64,000 nucleotides of DNA from Chondrilla cf. caribensis. Lineage: Eukaryota; Porifera; Demospongiae; Chondrillida; Chondrillidae. Numbering within the stretch: the first letter of the stretch is position 1; each line of letters starts with the position of its first letter. Location: positions 2,217,518 through 2,281,517 of the forward strand of contig OZ026551.1 in the NCBI GenBank assembly GCA_964020155.1. Reading direction: 5' to 3'. A model generated the notes under the pieces. It saw only the letters and a program-made list of their open reading frames with translations, did not search any database and was not told where the DNA came from. Made by a program: the position numbers and the translations under genes. Positions 36,270 through 48,100 of this stretch are shown here, piece after piece.

Positions 36270-39200
36270 TCAGGTGACGATGGGATTGCCATAGCGTTGA
36301 GGTGGGTGGCGTGTCCTTTGCGGATATCGAGGTGCAGCTGATGGTGCTGTAGTAGTTGAAGTTGGCACTGGGTGATCAAACTCCAAAAAGTCCTCGGTGT
36401 CATCTGTAGGCGGGTTGATGGTCACCTTGGTTGCACGTAGCTGGTCATGGTGACGCTTCCAGACTTGGGACTTGTTGGTTGTAACCAACACTGTCAAGGG
36501 ACCAAGACGTGATTTGACAATAGCAGGACACCATTTCGATCCGGGTCCATAATTGCGGGCCAACACCTGTTGTCCAACATCAAACTGTTGGGGCTTAGCA
36601 TGCTGGTCATGCTGTTGAACTTGCTGCGACTGCTTGTTGAAAACCTGGTCTTCACATGTTGGCTTCAAGAGGTCCAATCTTGTGCGCAGCTCTCTGCCTA
36701 AGAACAGGGCACTCAGTGAACGGCCAGTAGTGGTGTGCGGTGTGGAGCGGTACCCGAACAGGAAGTTTGCAAGACAATGTTGCAATGGTAACTGGGGGGA
36801 TGCTTTTAATCCCTGCTTGAATGTTCGAACAAAACGCTCTGCTAAGCCATTTGAAGCAGGGTGATAGGGTGCCGATCGAATGTGTTTTACTCCATTGGCC
36901 TTGAGGAACGCGGCAAATTCATCTGAGCAAAACTGGGGGCCATTGTCTGAAACCAGTTGAAGAGGCAGGCCATAGGCGGCAAACACCTGACGTAGTGTGC
37001 GAATAGTAGCAGAAGATGTCGTTGAAGACATCACAAAGACCTCAGGCCATTTAGAGTGGGCATCCACAATCACAAAGAACATATTGCCCAAAAATGGTCC
37101 AGCAAAATCAACGTGAATACGCTGCCAAGGTTTGGTAGGCCAGGTCCAAGGTTGCAGAGGAGCAGTTGCAGGATTAGCCTGATTGCTCTGACATGAGGGG
37201 CATGACTTGACGAGGTCCTCAATGTGCTTGTCCAGGTTTGGCCACCAAACATAGCTTCGAGCAACGCGCTTCATCTGACTCATCCCGAAATGGTTACGAT
37301 GCAGCTCATCCAGAACCTGACCCTGTAGGGAAGTGGGCACAATAACACGCATTCCCCACAGAACGCAGTTTCCTTCCAGGGTGAGCTCATCACGTCGGTG
37401 GCTGAAAGGCTTCAATTCATCCGAAACCTCGCAAGGCCATTGCTGTCGTGTATAGGTAAGTACCTTGCTGAGCACGGGGTCACGCTCTGTAGCTAGCTGG
37501 ATCTGATGGTGGGTGACAGGCAGACTATCGAGCTGGGCAATCTGGAAGATACTGGCTTCTGGGGTGTCTCCTTCCTTGGAATTTCGGGGCAACGGCAACC
37601 GGGATAGACAGTCGGCATTTGCATGTTCCTGGGTGGACTTGTAGCTGATGTCGTATCGGTAGGCAGACAGAAGTACTGCCCAGCGCTGCAGGCGAGCGGC
37701 TGCAAGTGGAGGTACCCCCTTCTTGGGGCCCAAAATTGTGCAGAGGGGCTTGTGATCAGTCAGTAGGGTGAATTTTCTGCCATACAGATAGGTGTGGAAT
37801 CGTTTCACGCCAAAAACTATAGAGAGTGCCTCTTTTTCGATTTGTGCATAGTTAACCTCACTGACTGACAATGTCCTAGAAGCGAAGGCTATGGGACGTT
37901 CTGTTCCATCTGGCAGGGTGTGTGAGATGACCGCTCCGACTCCATATGAAGAGGCATCCGTTGCAAGGCTGACAGGCAAGCTTGGGTCGTAATGAGTGAG
38001 AACTGGTGATGATGTAAGGGCTTCCTTGGCACTATTGAAAGCCGTTTGGCAGGCAGGGTTCCACTGCCAGGGGGCATCTTTGTGCAGCAACTTGTTGAGA
38101 GGGTTGACTAACGTGGCCAAGTTGGGAATGAATTTGCCATAGTAGTTTACTAGGCCCAAAAATGATCTAAGTTGCTGAGGATTCTGAGGAGGCGGGGCTT
38201 GTACAATGGTCTCTACCTTGGAGGGAACCGTGTGAACACCCTGTACATCAATCTTATAGCCTAAATATTCAACAGACTCTTTCAAGAACTCACACTTGTT
38301 CCGTTTGAGTCGCAATCCAAACCTTTCCAGCCGTGTCAAAACCTCTTGCAGGTGTTCCAGGTGAAGAGCGTCGTCCTTGCCAGTGACCAGAATATCGTCG
38401 ATGTAACAGCAGACCTGTGGAATCCCCTGCAGGATGACATCCATTGTCCTCTGGAACATGGCAGGGGCAGATGCAATACCATATGGTAGCCGCGTATATC
38501 GATACAATCCCTTGTGCGTATTGATGGTGGTGTAGGGCTTCGACTGGTCAGCAAGACGTAGCTGCTGGTAGGCTTGTCAAAGATCAAGCTTGGTGAACTT
38601 CTGACCTCCTGCCAGGGTGGCTAAGAGATCCTCCGGCTTGGGTAGCGGGTACTGGTCGACCTCCAGAGCCTGGTTGACAGTGACCTTGTAGTCCCCACAC
38701 AAGCGATAGCTACCATCCTGCTTAGGAACCACCACAATGGGGGCTGCCCAATCGCTCTGGGAGACCCTCTCAAGGACCCCATCAGATTCAAGCCGATCAA
38801 GTTGTGCGCCCACTGCATCTCGAATGGCATAGGGAACTGGCCTTGGCTTGAAAAACTTGGGTGTGGCCTCAGGCTTCACCAGCAGGGTGGCTCTTTCATC
38901 TGTGATGGTGCCCAGTGCGTCGTTGAAAAGAGAGTGATGTTTATCCAGGAGTACTTCAACTGAGGATTGCATTGTGGTTGCCTTATGGATCCTTTGCCAA
39001 TCCAGACGAATCCTCTGGAGCCAGTTGCGTCCGAGAAGACTTGGGCCATCCCCGGCAACCACGATGAGGGTGAGGTCGAAACTGTGCTCTCCATAGCGGA
39101 CATGGACAGGAATCTGTCCCTTTACAGGAATGACTTCCTTGGTGTATGTTGTGAGTCGAACAGTGCTAGGCTGAAGCTGAATGTGAGATAACCGTTGTTG

Positions 39201-39608
39201 ATAGGTCGTTTCCGAGATGATGGAGACATCGGCTCCTGTATCGATCTCCATCTCCAGGGTTTCTTGTTCGACCTGTAGGGAACATGTATGGGGCTTCGAT
39301 ACCATGCGTTGCTGTCCAACGTGATACATGTGAAGATCATCCTCGACATCAGGCTCCCTTTCGGCTGCCACAACAGCATGTGTCCGGCTGGGGGTGGTCT
39401 TGGGCTTAACACTGTAAGATTGGGACGATTTCTGTTTGGCTTTGGAGAGGCATACGCGAGACAGATGACCTTTCTTATGGCAATAGTGGCATGTCGATTC
39501 TTTGTGTGGACACTTTGAGTGATGATGGTCACTCTGGCCACACCGGTAGCACGACTTCGGTGATGATGAGTGCTGAGGCTTTGCGTTCCGGCGAGGGACA
39601 GATGAGAA
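36270..39608 (-). pseudogene. pol: Ty3/gypsy pol with zinc knuckles, interrupted once
   Basis: After the stop at 39609-39611 the frame continues with two CCHC knuckles (CX2CX4HX4C; the first begins CYRCGQ, the second CHYCHKKGH), then an aspartic protease (IDTGADVSII near 39226), then RT to a TGA at 38577-38579. Past that stop RT resumes with LPYGIASAPAMFQ and YIDD near 38394-38405, RNase H (TDASSYGVGAVI, TDHKPL), an integrase HHCC zinc region, a DDE core (HVDFAGP, SDNGPQF, SNGLAERF) and a GPY/F-like module, ending at 36270. Apart from the stop, the catalytic residues I can see are in place. Confidence 0.92.
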
Positions 39609-40172
39609 TTACTTGACGCTTGCAGGCTGGTCCAGCTCACTCTGTTGAAGGGTTTTTGAATTTGTGGCTGCAGCCTCCATTGCTAGGGCCTTGTCCAGTG
39701 CATCCTGGAGCTTGAGATTAGGCTCCGCTAAAAGCCGTTTCTGTGTTGTTTCACTACGGAGGCCGCATACAAATCGATCGCGAAGGGCTTCCTCAAGATA
39801 CTCCCGAAATTCGCAGTGAAGCGAGAGACGTCTGAGCTCGGCGATGAACTTGGCAATTGACTCTCCAGGCAACTGGTGCTGTCTATGGAAGTGGAATCGT
39901 TCCGCGATCACAATCGGTTTGGGCTCATAGTGTGCTTTCAGGACTTCAAGCACCTCCTCCAGCGACTTGTCTTTGGGAGCGGCAGGAGCCAGGAGGTTAC
40001 ACAACAGATTGTACACTGTTCCTCCGACAACGCTGAGAAAAATACACAGGCGCTTTTCTGCCTTCACGTCATGAGCCTCAAAGAAGATGTGAACCCTTTC
40101 CACATAGGCAGTGAAGGCTTCGACCTGGGGGTCAAAAGCACCAATTTGTCCGAATGCGAGGGGAGATGCCAT
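39609..40172 (-). CDS. gag: Ty3/gypsy gag (capsid)
   Basis: ATG at 40172 on the minus strand opens a frame of about 187 codons ending at TAA 39609-39611. The protein shows the retrotransposon gag pattern: LPGESIAKFIAELRRLS, LRDRFVCGLRSETTQKRLL, then an Ala-rich helix. The zinc knuckles follow in the same frame just past the stop, so the TAA either truncates Gag or acts as a leaky gag-pol boundary; the first seems likelier. A frame upstream of the ATG is open but lies in the primer-binding site. Confidence 0.88.
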   Translation of the reverse strand: MASPLAFGQIGAFDPQVEAFTAYVERVHIFFEAHDVKAEKRLCIFLSVVGGTVYNLLCNLLAPAAPKDKSLEEVLEVLKAHYEPKPIVIAERFHFHRQHQLPGESIAKFIAELRRLSLHCEFREYLEEALRDRFVCGLRSETTQKRLLAEPNLKLQDALDKALAMEAAATNSKTLQQSELDQPASVK

Positions 40173-40176
40173 GGGT

Positions 40177-40189
40177 ATCCTCGTCGCCA
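40177..40189 (-). other. tRNA primer-binding site, matches tRNA-Ser
   Basis: On the minus strand, TGGCGACGAGGAT starts three bases inside the 5' LTR boundary. It is complementary to the 3' end of animal tRNA-Ser(GCT), ATCCTCGTCG plus CCA, over 13 bases. The tRNA sequence is from general knowledge, not from this window. Confidence 0.75.
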
Positions 40190-40192
40190 ATT

Positions 40193-40490
40193 TGTAGTAT
40201 CTTATACTATATTTTCTACTAAACTATCACGCAACACTTGTCACTCGAGGTTGTGTGGATCACAGCCAGAACTGGTCCAACCAATTATTACTCCAAATTT
40301 ATAGAGCATACACTAAAGGACTACGTGATCAATAATGTGCAAACACTTACAAGACACTGTGATCATAGCTAAAGGTTGAAGCATGAAAGGATGGAAGTTA
40401 ATGATAAGATGAGGCACATGTTAAATCATAAGAGAAACTAGACTACACAGACTGAAGCCATATACATACTAATTGAATACATACACTACA
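40193..40490 (-). repeat. 5' LTR
   Basis: 298 bp, appears identical to 35882-36179. As the 5' LTR of the minus-strand element it would carry the promoter, but no TATA box was assigned. Confidence 0.95.
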
Positions 40491-40524
40491 ATAATAATAA
40501 TAATAATAATAAATATTCGAAATA

Positions 40525-41439
40525 ATGCAACAACTCCTCCCAAACCATCTGTCCTCCGTTCCTTACCTCGACAGGGACCGTGCATTATCCAGGTGGAAGC
40601 ACAGCATGCCTGAGGATACGCCTATCCCATCTGTCACAATTAGACAGAAATCCTGGGACCAGCCAACAGTTCAACACCAATTCGACACCCTCTTGGACCA
40701 GTGTACAGATGAGATCTCGAGGTCCCGGTTGCTGGGTGCCGGTTCACGTGAGTCTGAGGCTTGGTTAAACGCACCGCCTGTTTCCTCTCTGGGACTCCGT
40801 TTACCCAACGATGCCATCCGAGTTGCCATCGGCCTCAGAGTGGGTGCCCCAATATGCTTACCCCACACCTGCAGCTCATGTGGCAAGCCAGCAGACAAAT
40901 TTGGCCACCACGGCTTGAGCTGTCGGTCAAGTCAGGGGAGAATTCCCCGCCATCAAATGCTGAATGACATCATCCACCGCTCACTGGCCTCATCCAACAT
41001 CTCCAGCTGCCTAGAACCATCTGGCCCTTACAGAGCAGACGGAAAACGGCCTGATGGTGTCACCCTTATCCCTTGGACTGATGGGAAATTCCTGGTGTGG
41101 GATGCCACATGCGTGGACACATTCTGTGACTCCCACATATCCACTTCTGCCAGGGAGGCCGGAGGTGCTGCAGCCCTTGCTGAGAGAGATAAGTCAAGAA
41201 AATACTCACATCTTGACAGGTCTTACCTGTTTCAACCAATTGCTGTGGAAACCTGCGGGTCGATGGGTCCAGATACTTTGTGCTTCTTGCGTGATCTTGG
41301 CCATAGATTGAAGTCCTCTACCGGAGAGCCACAGTCATTCACTTACATGTTACAGCGACTCTCCGTGGCAATCCAGTTGGGGAACACTTCATCTGTGCTG
41401 GGCACTTTGGAACAGCCAAATCTCCAATGTATCGATTGA
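40525..41439 (+). CDS. Non-LTR element tail: zinc motif and restriction-like nuclease
   Basis: An open frame of 304 codons, with no upstream RT. It contains a Cys-His zinc motif (CSSCGKPADKFGHHGLSC) and then a GKRPDG...VWDATCVDT segment. This PD...D pattern matches the restriction-like endonuclease of R2/NeSL-type non-LTR retrotransposons, which nicks target DNA. The frame ends at TGA and is followed by (ATT)-rich sequence. It is a 5'-truncated copy, since RT is absent, but the surviving frame has no stop. Decayed relatives at 58021-58410 and 61121-61320 share CGxPxD...HGLSC, GRxPRH and SVLGT motifs. Confidence 0.8.
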   Translation: MQQLLPNHLSSVPYLDRDRALSRWKHSMPEDTPIPSVTIRQKSWDQPTVQHQFDTLLDQCTDEISRSRLLGAGSRESEAWLNAPPVSSLGLRLPNDAIRVAIGLRVGAPICLPHTCSSCGKPADKFGHHGLSCRSSQGRIPRHQMLNDIIHRSLASSNISSCLEPSGPYRADGKRPDGVTLIPWTDGKFLVWDATCVDTFCDSHISTSAREAGGAAALAERDKSRKYSHLDRSYLFQPIAVETCGSMGPDTLCFLRDLGHRLKSSTGEPQSFTYMLQRLSVAIQLGNTSSVLGTLEQPNLQCID

Positions 41440-44400
41440 ATTAATCAATTATTTACCATTATTATTAATAATATTATATGGTATATTGTTATTATTATTA
41501 TCATTATTATTCTATCATTGTTTATTCAGTTAAGTACCTGTAATTTTACACTCAACTACTTTCACAACATCATTGCAATAATAATCATATTAAATAGTAT
41601 AATATTATGTGATTCAATATCAGCTAAATTATTTTTGTTTGCTAAATATATATCAAGTAGTTGCGTGTTAACCCCAAATCAATAGTTCTACGGGGCTTTT
41701 TTACTACGATAAGTATTGCAATCGCAATGATTGAGTAGAATAAATAAACAGGTGAATTCATATACTCTAAATATTGATTCATTTTGCAAAGCTCAAAATT
41801 TGTTGGAAATCATGTCTTCATGGCTCTATTTGTATAGGCTATGAATGTGTCTAAGAAGGGGATTGAAGAATAAGTGTTTGTGTGTGTGTGTGTGTGAGGT
41901 GTGCATGTGTACGTTTATGAACACCACCAACCTCATGTGCGGTCTGCATTGACAGGTCCCACAGTATTCAGTCTACATTGTCAGTACAGTACATCAATTA
42001 ATAGAAATGCTGCACACTCAACAGTAGTCATGAATTTCATTACAAATGGAGACTGAGTTCTTGCAAAGATAGACACGTATGCAGGTGTAGCTAGGCAGGT
42101 ACAGATGGTGTGATGAGCATACTATTGTGTACCAAGTCTTGGTGCATGCCAAGTACCCATCATATTGTGGATCACAGCCAATAGCCACATGTAGTACCAT
42201 GCCCAGCAAACATGTTCAAGACCACACACAACAATCACAAAGAGGAATACACCCACCAACCATGACTAGGATGACAAGCAGCAGGGACCAAACCCAATAG
42301 AGCAACACACAAACAAACCGTTTCCTGGAATCTATAGCTACCTGTATATGTAATTTGAAGGATGTGTGGAACATCCTTCAAATCCCAGTACCTCACCCAC
42401 CAACCACATCCAGCAACAAGACCCACCAGCTGCATTAAGGGAAGTTGGTGCTGTATGGGGGGGAAATATCTGTGGGAATATTTGTTAGTGAATTTGAAGA
42501 GTTAATTATGTAACTGCTTACATTACGTAAGACATATTTTAACAAAAATAGTACTATGACATTGTGGATGCTTTTTCCCTATTTATAAGGTAACCAATTA
42601 TTATTAATGAATATTCAGGAAATTTGATCTACTGGCTCATGGAAATGGTACATACAAAAATATCATTATAACAACTGAATTATAAGCCACCAGTCACATT
42701 GGTCATAATTCCTGCTGAATGGTATACACACACAAGCCACATGCAAGGACCACACCAATGAACAACCTCCACCAGTACTAGTTACAAACTGGAAGACACT
42801 AAATTGTATAGAAACAGTCAAATACAGGCACACGCTCAGTGGAGGTGAATGCATAGCAATGTTCAGTAATAATGAGTGTGCACTCTGCATTGCACACCCA
42901 GGGCTAAGCTGATACATTTCTGACCACATTTCAACTACATTTGCATATATAAATACAACGAACATCCTTCATGTTCTGGTGCCTGTCCTGGTTTAGTCTA
43001 GTGTAGCCAAGACCCAGGCTTGACTCTGTTTGCATTATGCCATGGTTAGCTTTGCCAGCTACATAACATTGTTACGTGCAATGCAGCATTGGAACACAGA
43101 AGAAACCACCTCCAATGTCTGTGCAAACATGCATACGCCATGGTGGCCATTGAAAAGAAAGGGTAATCTATGCCAATGCATATGGAACCAACACCGGTAG
43201 CAAATGGTTAGCAATTAAGAAATATTAATAATATATTACATAATAGAAGGAAGTGTACCAACAAGTATATGATAACAATTATTATTTTTATGGTGACACT
43301 CACATGCACGCACACAAACACTCACACACACACAGAAGCAAGAGTTAAGTGAATATAGCAGAGTGGGGGAGGGAATGCAAGTACTTAACACTGATATCCA
43401 AATGACAACCTTGTCATAATCTTGTTGTACAAGGAGATCTGAAGTGCACTCATGTTTGTACTGCTGTACAATTTCATGTGCACAATCTTGTATAACCTTG
43501 TGAAACTTCAAGGCAATCCTTTACAACATATACACTACCATGATACCTAGTACACGAACTGTACATCCTTGTACACAACTGCATCATTTCCCTTTTGACA
43601 ACGCAATACCCTGTTACAGACACAGGAGCCAATACAAGGCTATCAGACAGTAAGTCACATTGTCACACTATTATTTTGAAACACATATACTTGTTGTATA
43701 TTTTAAGTTAAGCAATAAACGGCCATCCAGTAGATCAATGTCGCGAAGGAAAACACAGAATACAACATTAGGTGGACAGTGACAAGCGTTGTAATGAATA
43801 TTAAAGTTTATTCACCAAATTAACTAATAAAAAGTTCCATGGCAGTCAGAGTTCATTCACCTAATCTATAATATTAACTGTACTAGTCTAAGAACAATAG
43901 TAACTGGTACAGTAGTTTAGTTGTCGTACCTCAAGTGCAGTGGGAGAACATTCAGTGAAGCAATGCACGGCATCAATTGTATTAAAGTATTCTCACATGT
44001 TCAGTCGTTCAGTCCTTGAAGAACTACATCGGACGAAACCACAACTATGTACAACGCTAATTAAGTAACGTTATAGAACATTCTAGGTCACTCATGTACA
44101 AGAAGATAAGCAACTTGAATGAAGGGGAGTAGCCACTAGGTGAATTAAAAGAAAAAAAATGCCAGGTGCGGTAAAACTTCGCGCATAACTTCCTGGACCC
44201 ATCCCAGGTCAGTTCAAACCTGTGCATGGTGTTACTGCATAGCGGCAATAGAAACGTCAAATCAGACTAATTAAAGCTAGAAGCGTACAGAACTAACTTG
44301 TCGTTTACAATAGCCACTAAACTCACTAGATCTAGAGACAAACCTGAGTTTCGCTTAGAAATGACATCTTCTCCTTGTAGCGATGTAGAATACGATTGTT

Positions 44401-44541
44401 TCTCCATTTGGTGGACCGATCACAGTAGCCTAAATATAGTCTCGCTTAGCCAGTCTCTTTCCGTTACAATTCGTCAGTTTGCGTTTTGTAGTCGGACTAC
44501 GCCAGACTGTGTCTACTTGCAATAAGCCGGACGTGAACTTA
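41440..44541. other. Gap with dispersed repeats before NLR gene 2
   Basis: No gene is supported. At 41930-42430 it contains the ACCACACCCA-type dispersed repeat seen at 13960-17424. A hairpin lies at 42353-42383 (arms ATTTGAAGGATGT and its complement, loop GTGGA). A short (TG)n tract lies at about 41879-41896. Confidence 0.55.
42353..42383. repeat. Perfect 13-bp hairpin
   Basis: ATTTGAAGGATGT, loop GTGGA, then the exact reverse complement ACATCCTTCAAAT. Confidence 0.85.
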
Positions 44542-44679
44542 ATGGCTGAAATGTTCCTTTCTCCCAGTGTTGTTTGTGCCATTTTGATCGGTTTCGCTGG
44601 GCTTGTGGCTTATGTTGTATTAGCACGTTTACTAGGAGGGAAGGAAAAGAAGAAAACAAATGCTGCGGAGACATCAAAG
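44542..44679 (+). CDS. Exon encoding a single membrane-spanning helix
   Basis: ATG 44542 opens 46 codons with a hydrophobic helix at about residues 9-31 (SVVCAILIGFAGLVAYVVLA) followed by GGKEKKK. The positive charges just after the helix suggest the C-terminus is cytosolic (positive-inside rule). The frame stays open to TAA at 44701-44703 if unspliced. The donor AAG/GTACCA at 44680 joins in phase 0 to the acceptor CTTCCTAG ending at 44898. Confidence 0.7.
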
Positions 44680-45134
44680 GTACCACCTGAGCCAGAGGCA
44701 TAACTTAGCTATCATTGTCACTTTGGAAAAAGATAGAACGGGTAATTTAGGTCGCTGTTATTATGAGACACCCGAATTTCAACAGACTTAATGCTGAGCT
44801 ATTGAATCGAATTCGCGTCTGAGACATTTTGTAGTTTTTCACTAATATTATCCATTGTATCTCCGTGCTCATTTCAGTTTATGTGCCTTTCTTCCTAGAC
44901 CCAGCTAAGTGACATGTCCACCATTGAGGATAAAGATCTGTCGATGGAGTTGAAGGGCAGTCCTGAGCTACTGACTGAGGACCACGGTGGTTCTCCTGAC
45001 GAGAAGTGTCCAACTGTGGCGGAAGGCAGTGGTGAAGAAACTGCTGAAGAAGGTATGGAAGATACCCAGTCATCTAATTCGTCCAAACAAGGTTAATGTG
45101 TGTATGTTGTTGGACTTTTAGTGTGTTTGGTAAT

Positions 45135-45194
<60 letters not shown>

Positions 45195-48100
45195 CATGCG
45201 TTTATGTGTGTGTGCATTGTAATGAAGTTATCATCTAGTGAAGAATTGCAGACATACTCTGTACAATTTGTAAAAAAAAATTCACTCACAAACATGTCGA
45301 GTGCATATGTTCATAACGATGATATTTTATCTGTGTTACTTTACCCGTTTGACAGTACATTTCAAGATGTACATACCCTAAATATGTATGTTTGTATTTG
45401 TTTCATTAATTGCCACTATTTCATTGAATAGTGCCATATGCGTGGTAGCATTATCAGTATCCCATGTCCTTACATGACTCATATCCACTGATATTGTCTT
45501 GTAGATTATCATGTAATAGTTGATTTGAGTCCTTTTCTCATTTTCACATGATAGACTTTCCACCCCAGTGATGTACTGGTATCCATGCATCTGTTGTATT
45601 GTGTATTAATTATGTTATCCACTTATTGTAGGTGGTGTGACATCCTCAGATCATGTGATCCCTCAGCCTTGTTCCACTCAGAAGTTGGATGAACCTGATT
45701 TTTATGGTAAACAAACTCTGTTAATCACATTTCATGAATCATTGTTTAGTTAAAAACAATACTGTATGTTCACCATAAGTTTGTCCTCTTTATGATTGTA
45801 CACAGACCTGACACCATCTGATGTTGGTTTACAAGGCATCCTATCGATTGCTCCTTTGTGGCATGAGCTAGCAGTAAGACTTGGAGTACCCTTCATGACT
45901 GTACAAGCAAACATGTCGACCCCCCTGGGAGGAATGGTGTGCTTGTCCCAGTGGAGGAATGGCCAATCTGGTGAAGGGTTTCCCCACACATGGAGGTTCC
46001 TATTGAAGACAGTGAAGGAGTCCTTTGGTCCACTTGTGGCTGAGACAATTGAGAAAAAGGCTTCTTCACAAAGGTCATGGACTCTGTGTCCAACACCACT
46101 ACCTGGACCTACCAAACATGAGGTTAGACTAGTAATTCACCCACTTCAGATATCTCAGACGATGGTCTTCCCAGTCCACTTTGTTGGTTGATGGGATATT
46201 TACACAAACTAAGGAATGGAATTATAATATTATTATTGTTACTTAATATTATTATTATGATGACGCATGATTATGTTTATTATACTTTTGCATTCTTTTC
46301 AAGAAAATAGTACTGGTATCCCAGAAAGTAGCTTCCATACTTCCTGTAGTGTACTATGGAGTAATTTTCTTGGAATAACCTGAGGGTGAACCACCTACTA
46401 TTTTTGTAAATATGGGGTTTCATGCAATTTTTGTAATTTTGAGAATGGAACCAAGATTTTTTCCCCTTCAGCAGGACAGACAAATAATAGTAAAATGCAA
46501 CTTGGCCATGAATTTTTCAGTATTTCAACTATTGCTGAAGCCTTAAAAGTCTTTGTATCTATGCAAAAAGGTACCAGGAAGCTTCCATTGCCCTTTCAAC
46601 AATAAAACTCTACATGCAAGTAACCTAAAAGTGTTATCTACACCATCAAACTGTTAATTGCTTATATTTACAAATCAAAACACAATTGAACTCATATCTG
46701 AGCTAAGTATCACCCCTTATATTTTCAAAGTAGATAAACCTGACATGAAATGTAGTCATCCGCGTAGATAGGTACATTCCTAGCTATGAGTAGATTTGGC
46801 AACTTGGGTTAAACCATTTTAACATGACCATTTTGTAGAAAACATACAGTTGGTGTATGGCTGTACAATGCTCTTTAATTGAGTGCTTAGATAATGATAA
46901 TTCATACTGTACTTTCAAATGCCTATTTGTTGGTATATTATAAATCCTATGTTTGTGCAATCTTATAGTTTGGTTCATTGTGTATCAATGCCTCTAATCA
47001 TCTTGTATCATAACCATGAATTACGTATATGTTCCATTTGTCTTTTTACAGTACACATCAGAACTGTGTATGAGATACAAGAGGTACCTTGGAGCACGCT
47101 ATAAGCAGATGAAGACGGTGGAGGACACCTGGCTGATTCAGAACAACAAACCGCTAACTTACATTCAACTGCGTCTCCTTGAGGCCGAGGAAGAGTGCAA
47201 CATCAAAGATAGCCGTCCAATAGCACTGGGTTCCCATGATACCTACAGCAGTCTGACCAGGGAGTCCAATCGCTATGTTCCCATCAGCACCCAAGATATT
47301 CTGAGTTACAATCCTGGTGAGCAAGAGCGTAAGATTGTCTTGCTGGAGGGAGCTCCCGGATCTGGGAAGTCAACCACTGCACGATACCTCTGCAAGGAAT
47401 ATGCAGCCGGGAGGATCCTCCAAGAATATGAACTGCTCATCATGGTTTATCTCCGCCTGTTGCCAAGAGCAGGATGTACCAGCTTCAGTGACCTCCTCAT
47501 ACCTCGCCCGGGATACCTCCATCCACCTGACATACAAAAGCTTTTTGAGGAGTTCTCCGAAGGAAGGGGAATTTTGCTCCTCTTGGAAGGATGGGATGAG
47601 CGCCCCCAAAACTGCTCCTTCCTGGACAGCATCATCAAGGGTGATGAGCTCCCAGCATCCTCCATGCTCATAACCTCACGCCATGTTGCAGCTGAATCTT
47701 TGTATCAAAAAGTGAATCGAAGAATAGAGATTGCGCCCTTCTCCATTGAGCAGAAAGAAGAATTCGTGTACAACTACTTCCACAATGACAAGAAGAAATC
47801 CTCTCTCCTCATTGATCTCCTTTCCCAGCGTCCTGATTTGTCCGATCTCTGCATGTATCCAATGGTGCTGTCTATAGCCTGCTTTGTGTATCAAACAGTC
47901 GGCTCACTCCCTTCCACTGTGACTGAAGTGTACTTGAATTTCATGGTCCTGTCAAGCAACCGCTACCTAAAGGAGAGGGTGAATGTGAGAGATCGTGTTT
48001 CCTCCATTGGAGACATCCTCAACAGTCCTCACTTTGAGGATTTCCACAACATGGTAAAGCTAGCCCTGGAAGGAGTGAGGAAAAACCAGTTTGTCTTCAG

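Larger units (their letters stand above)
35882..40490 (-). mobile_element. Ty3/gypsy LTR retrotransposon, complete length
   Basis: A 4,609-bp element on the minus strand, bounded by two 298-bp LTRs (40193-40490 is 5', 35882-36179 is 3') that I read as identical and that run TG...CA. The order gag, zinc knuckles, protease, RT, RNase H, integrase is that of Ty3/gypsy. The gag type resembles the mag lineage. Identical LTRs mean a very recent insertion. Two in-frame stops interrupt an otherwise continuous gag-pol frame, so this copy seems non-autonomous. Confidence 0.95.

Noticed and set aside
40177..40189. Possible tRNA gene
   Set aside because: Only the 13-base primer-binding site is present; no cloverleaf around it.
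36634..40304. Plus-strand and alternative-frame ORFs across the LTR element
   Set aside because: Shadows of gag-pol, which is on the minus strand with clear motifs.
44479..44541. Longer N-terminus upstream of the TM exon ATG
   Set aside because: The frame is open upstream, but the ATG at 44542 directly precedes a typical signal-anchor helix, so the shorter form is preferred.
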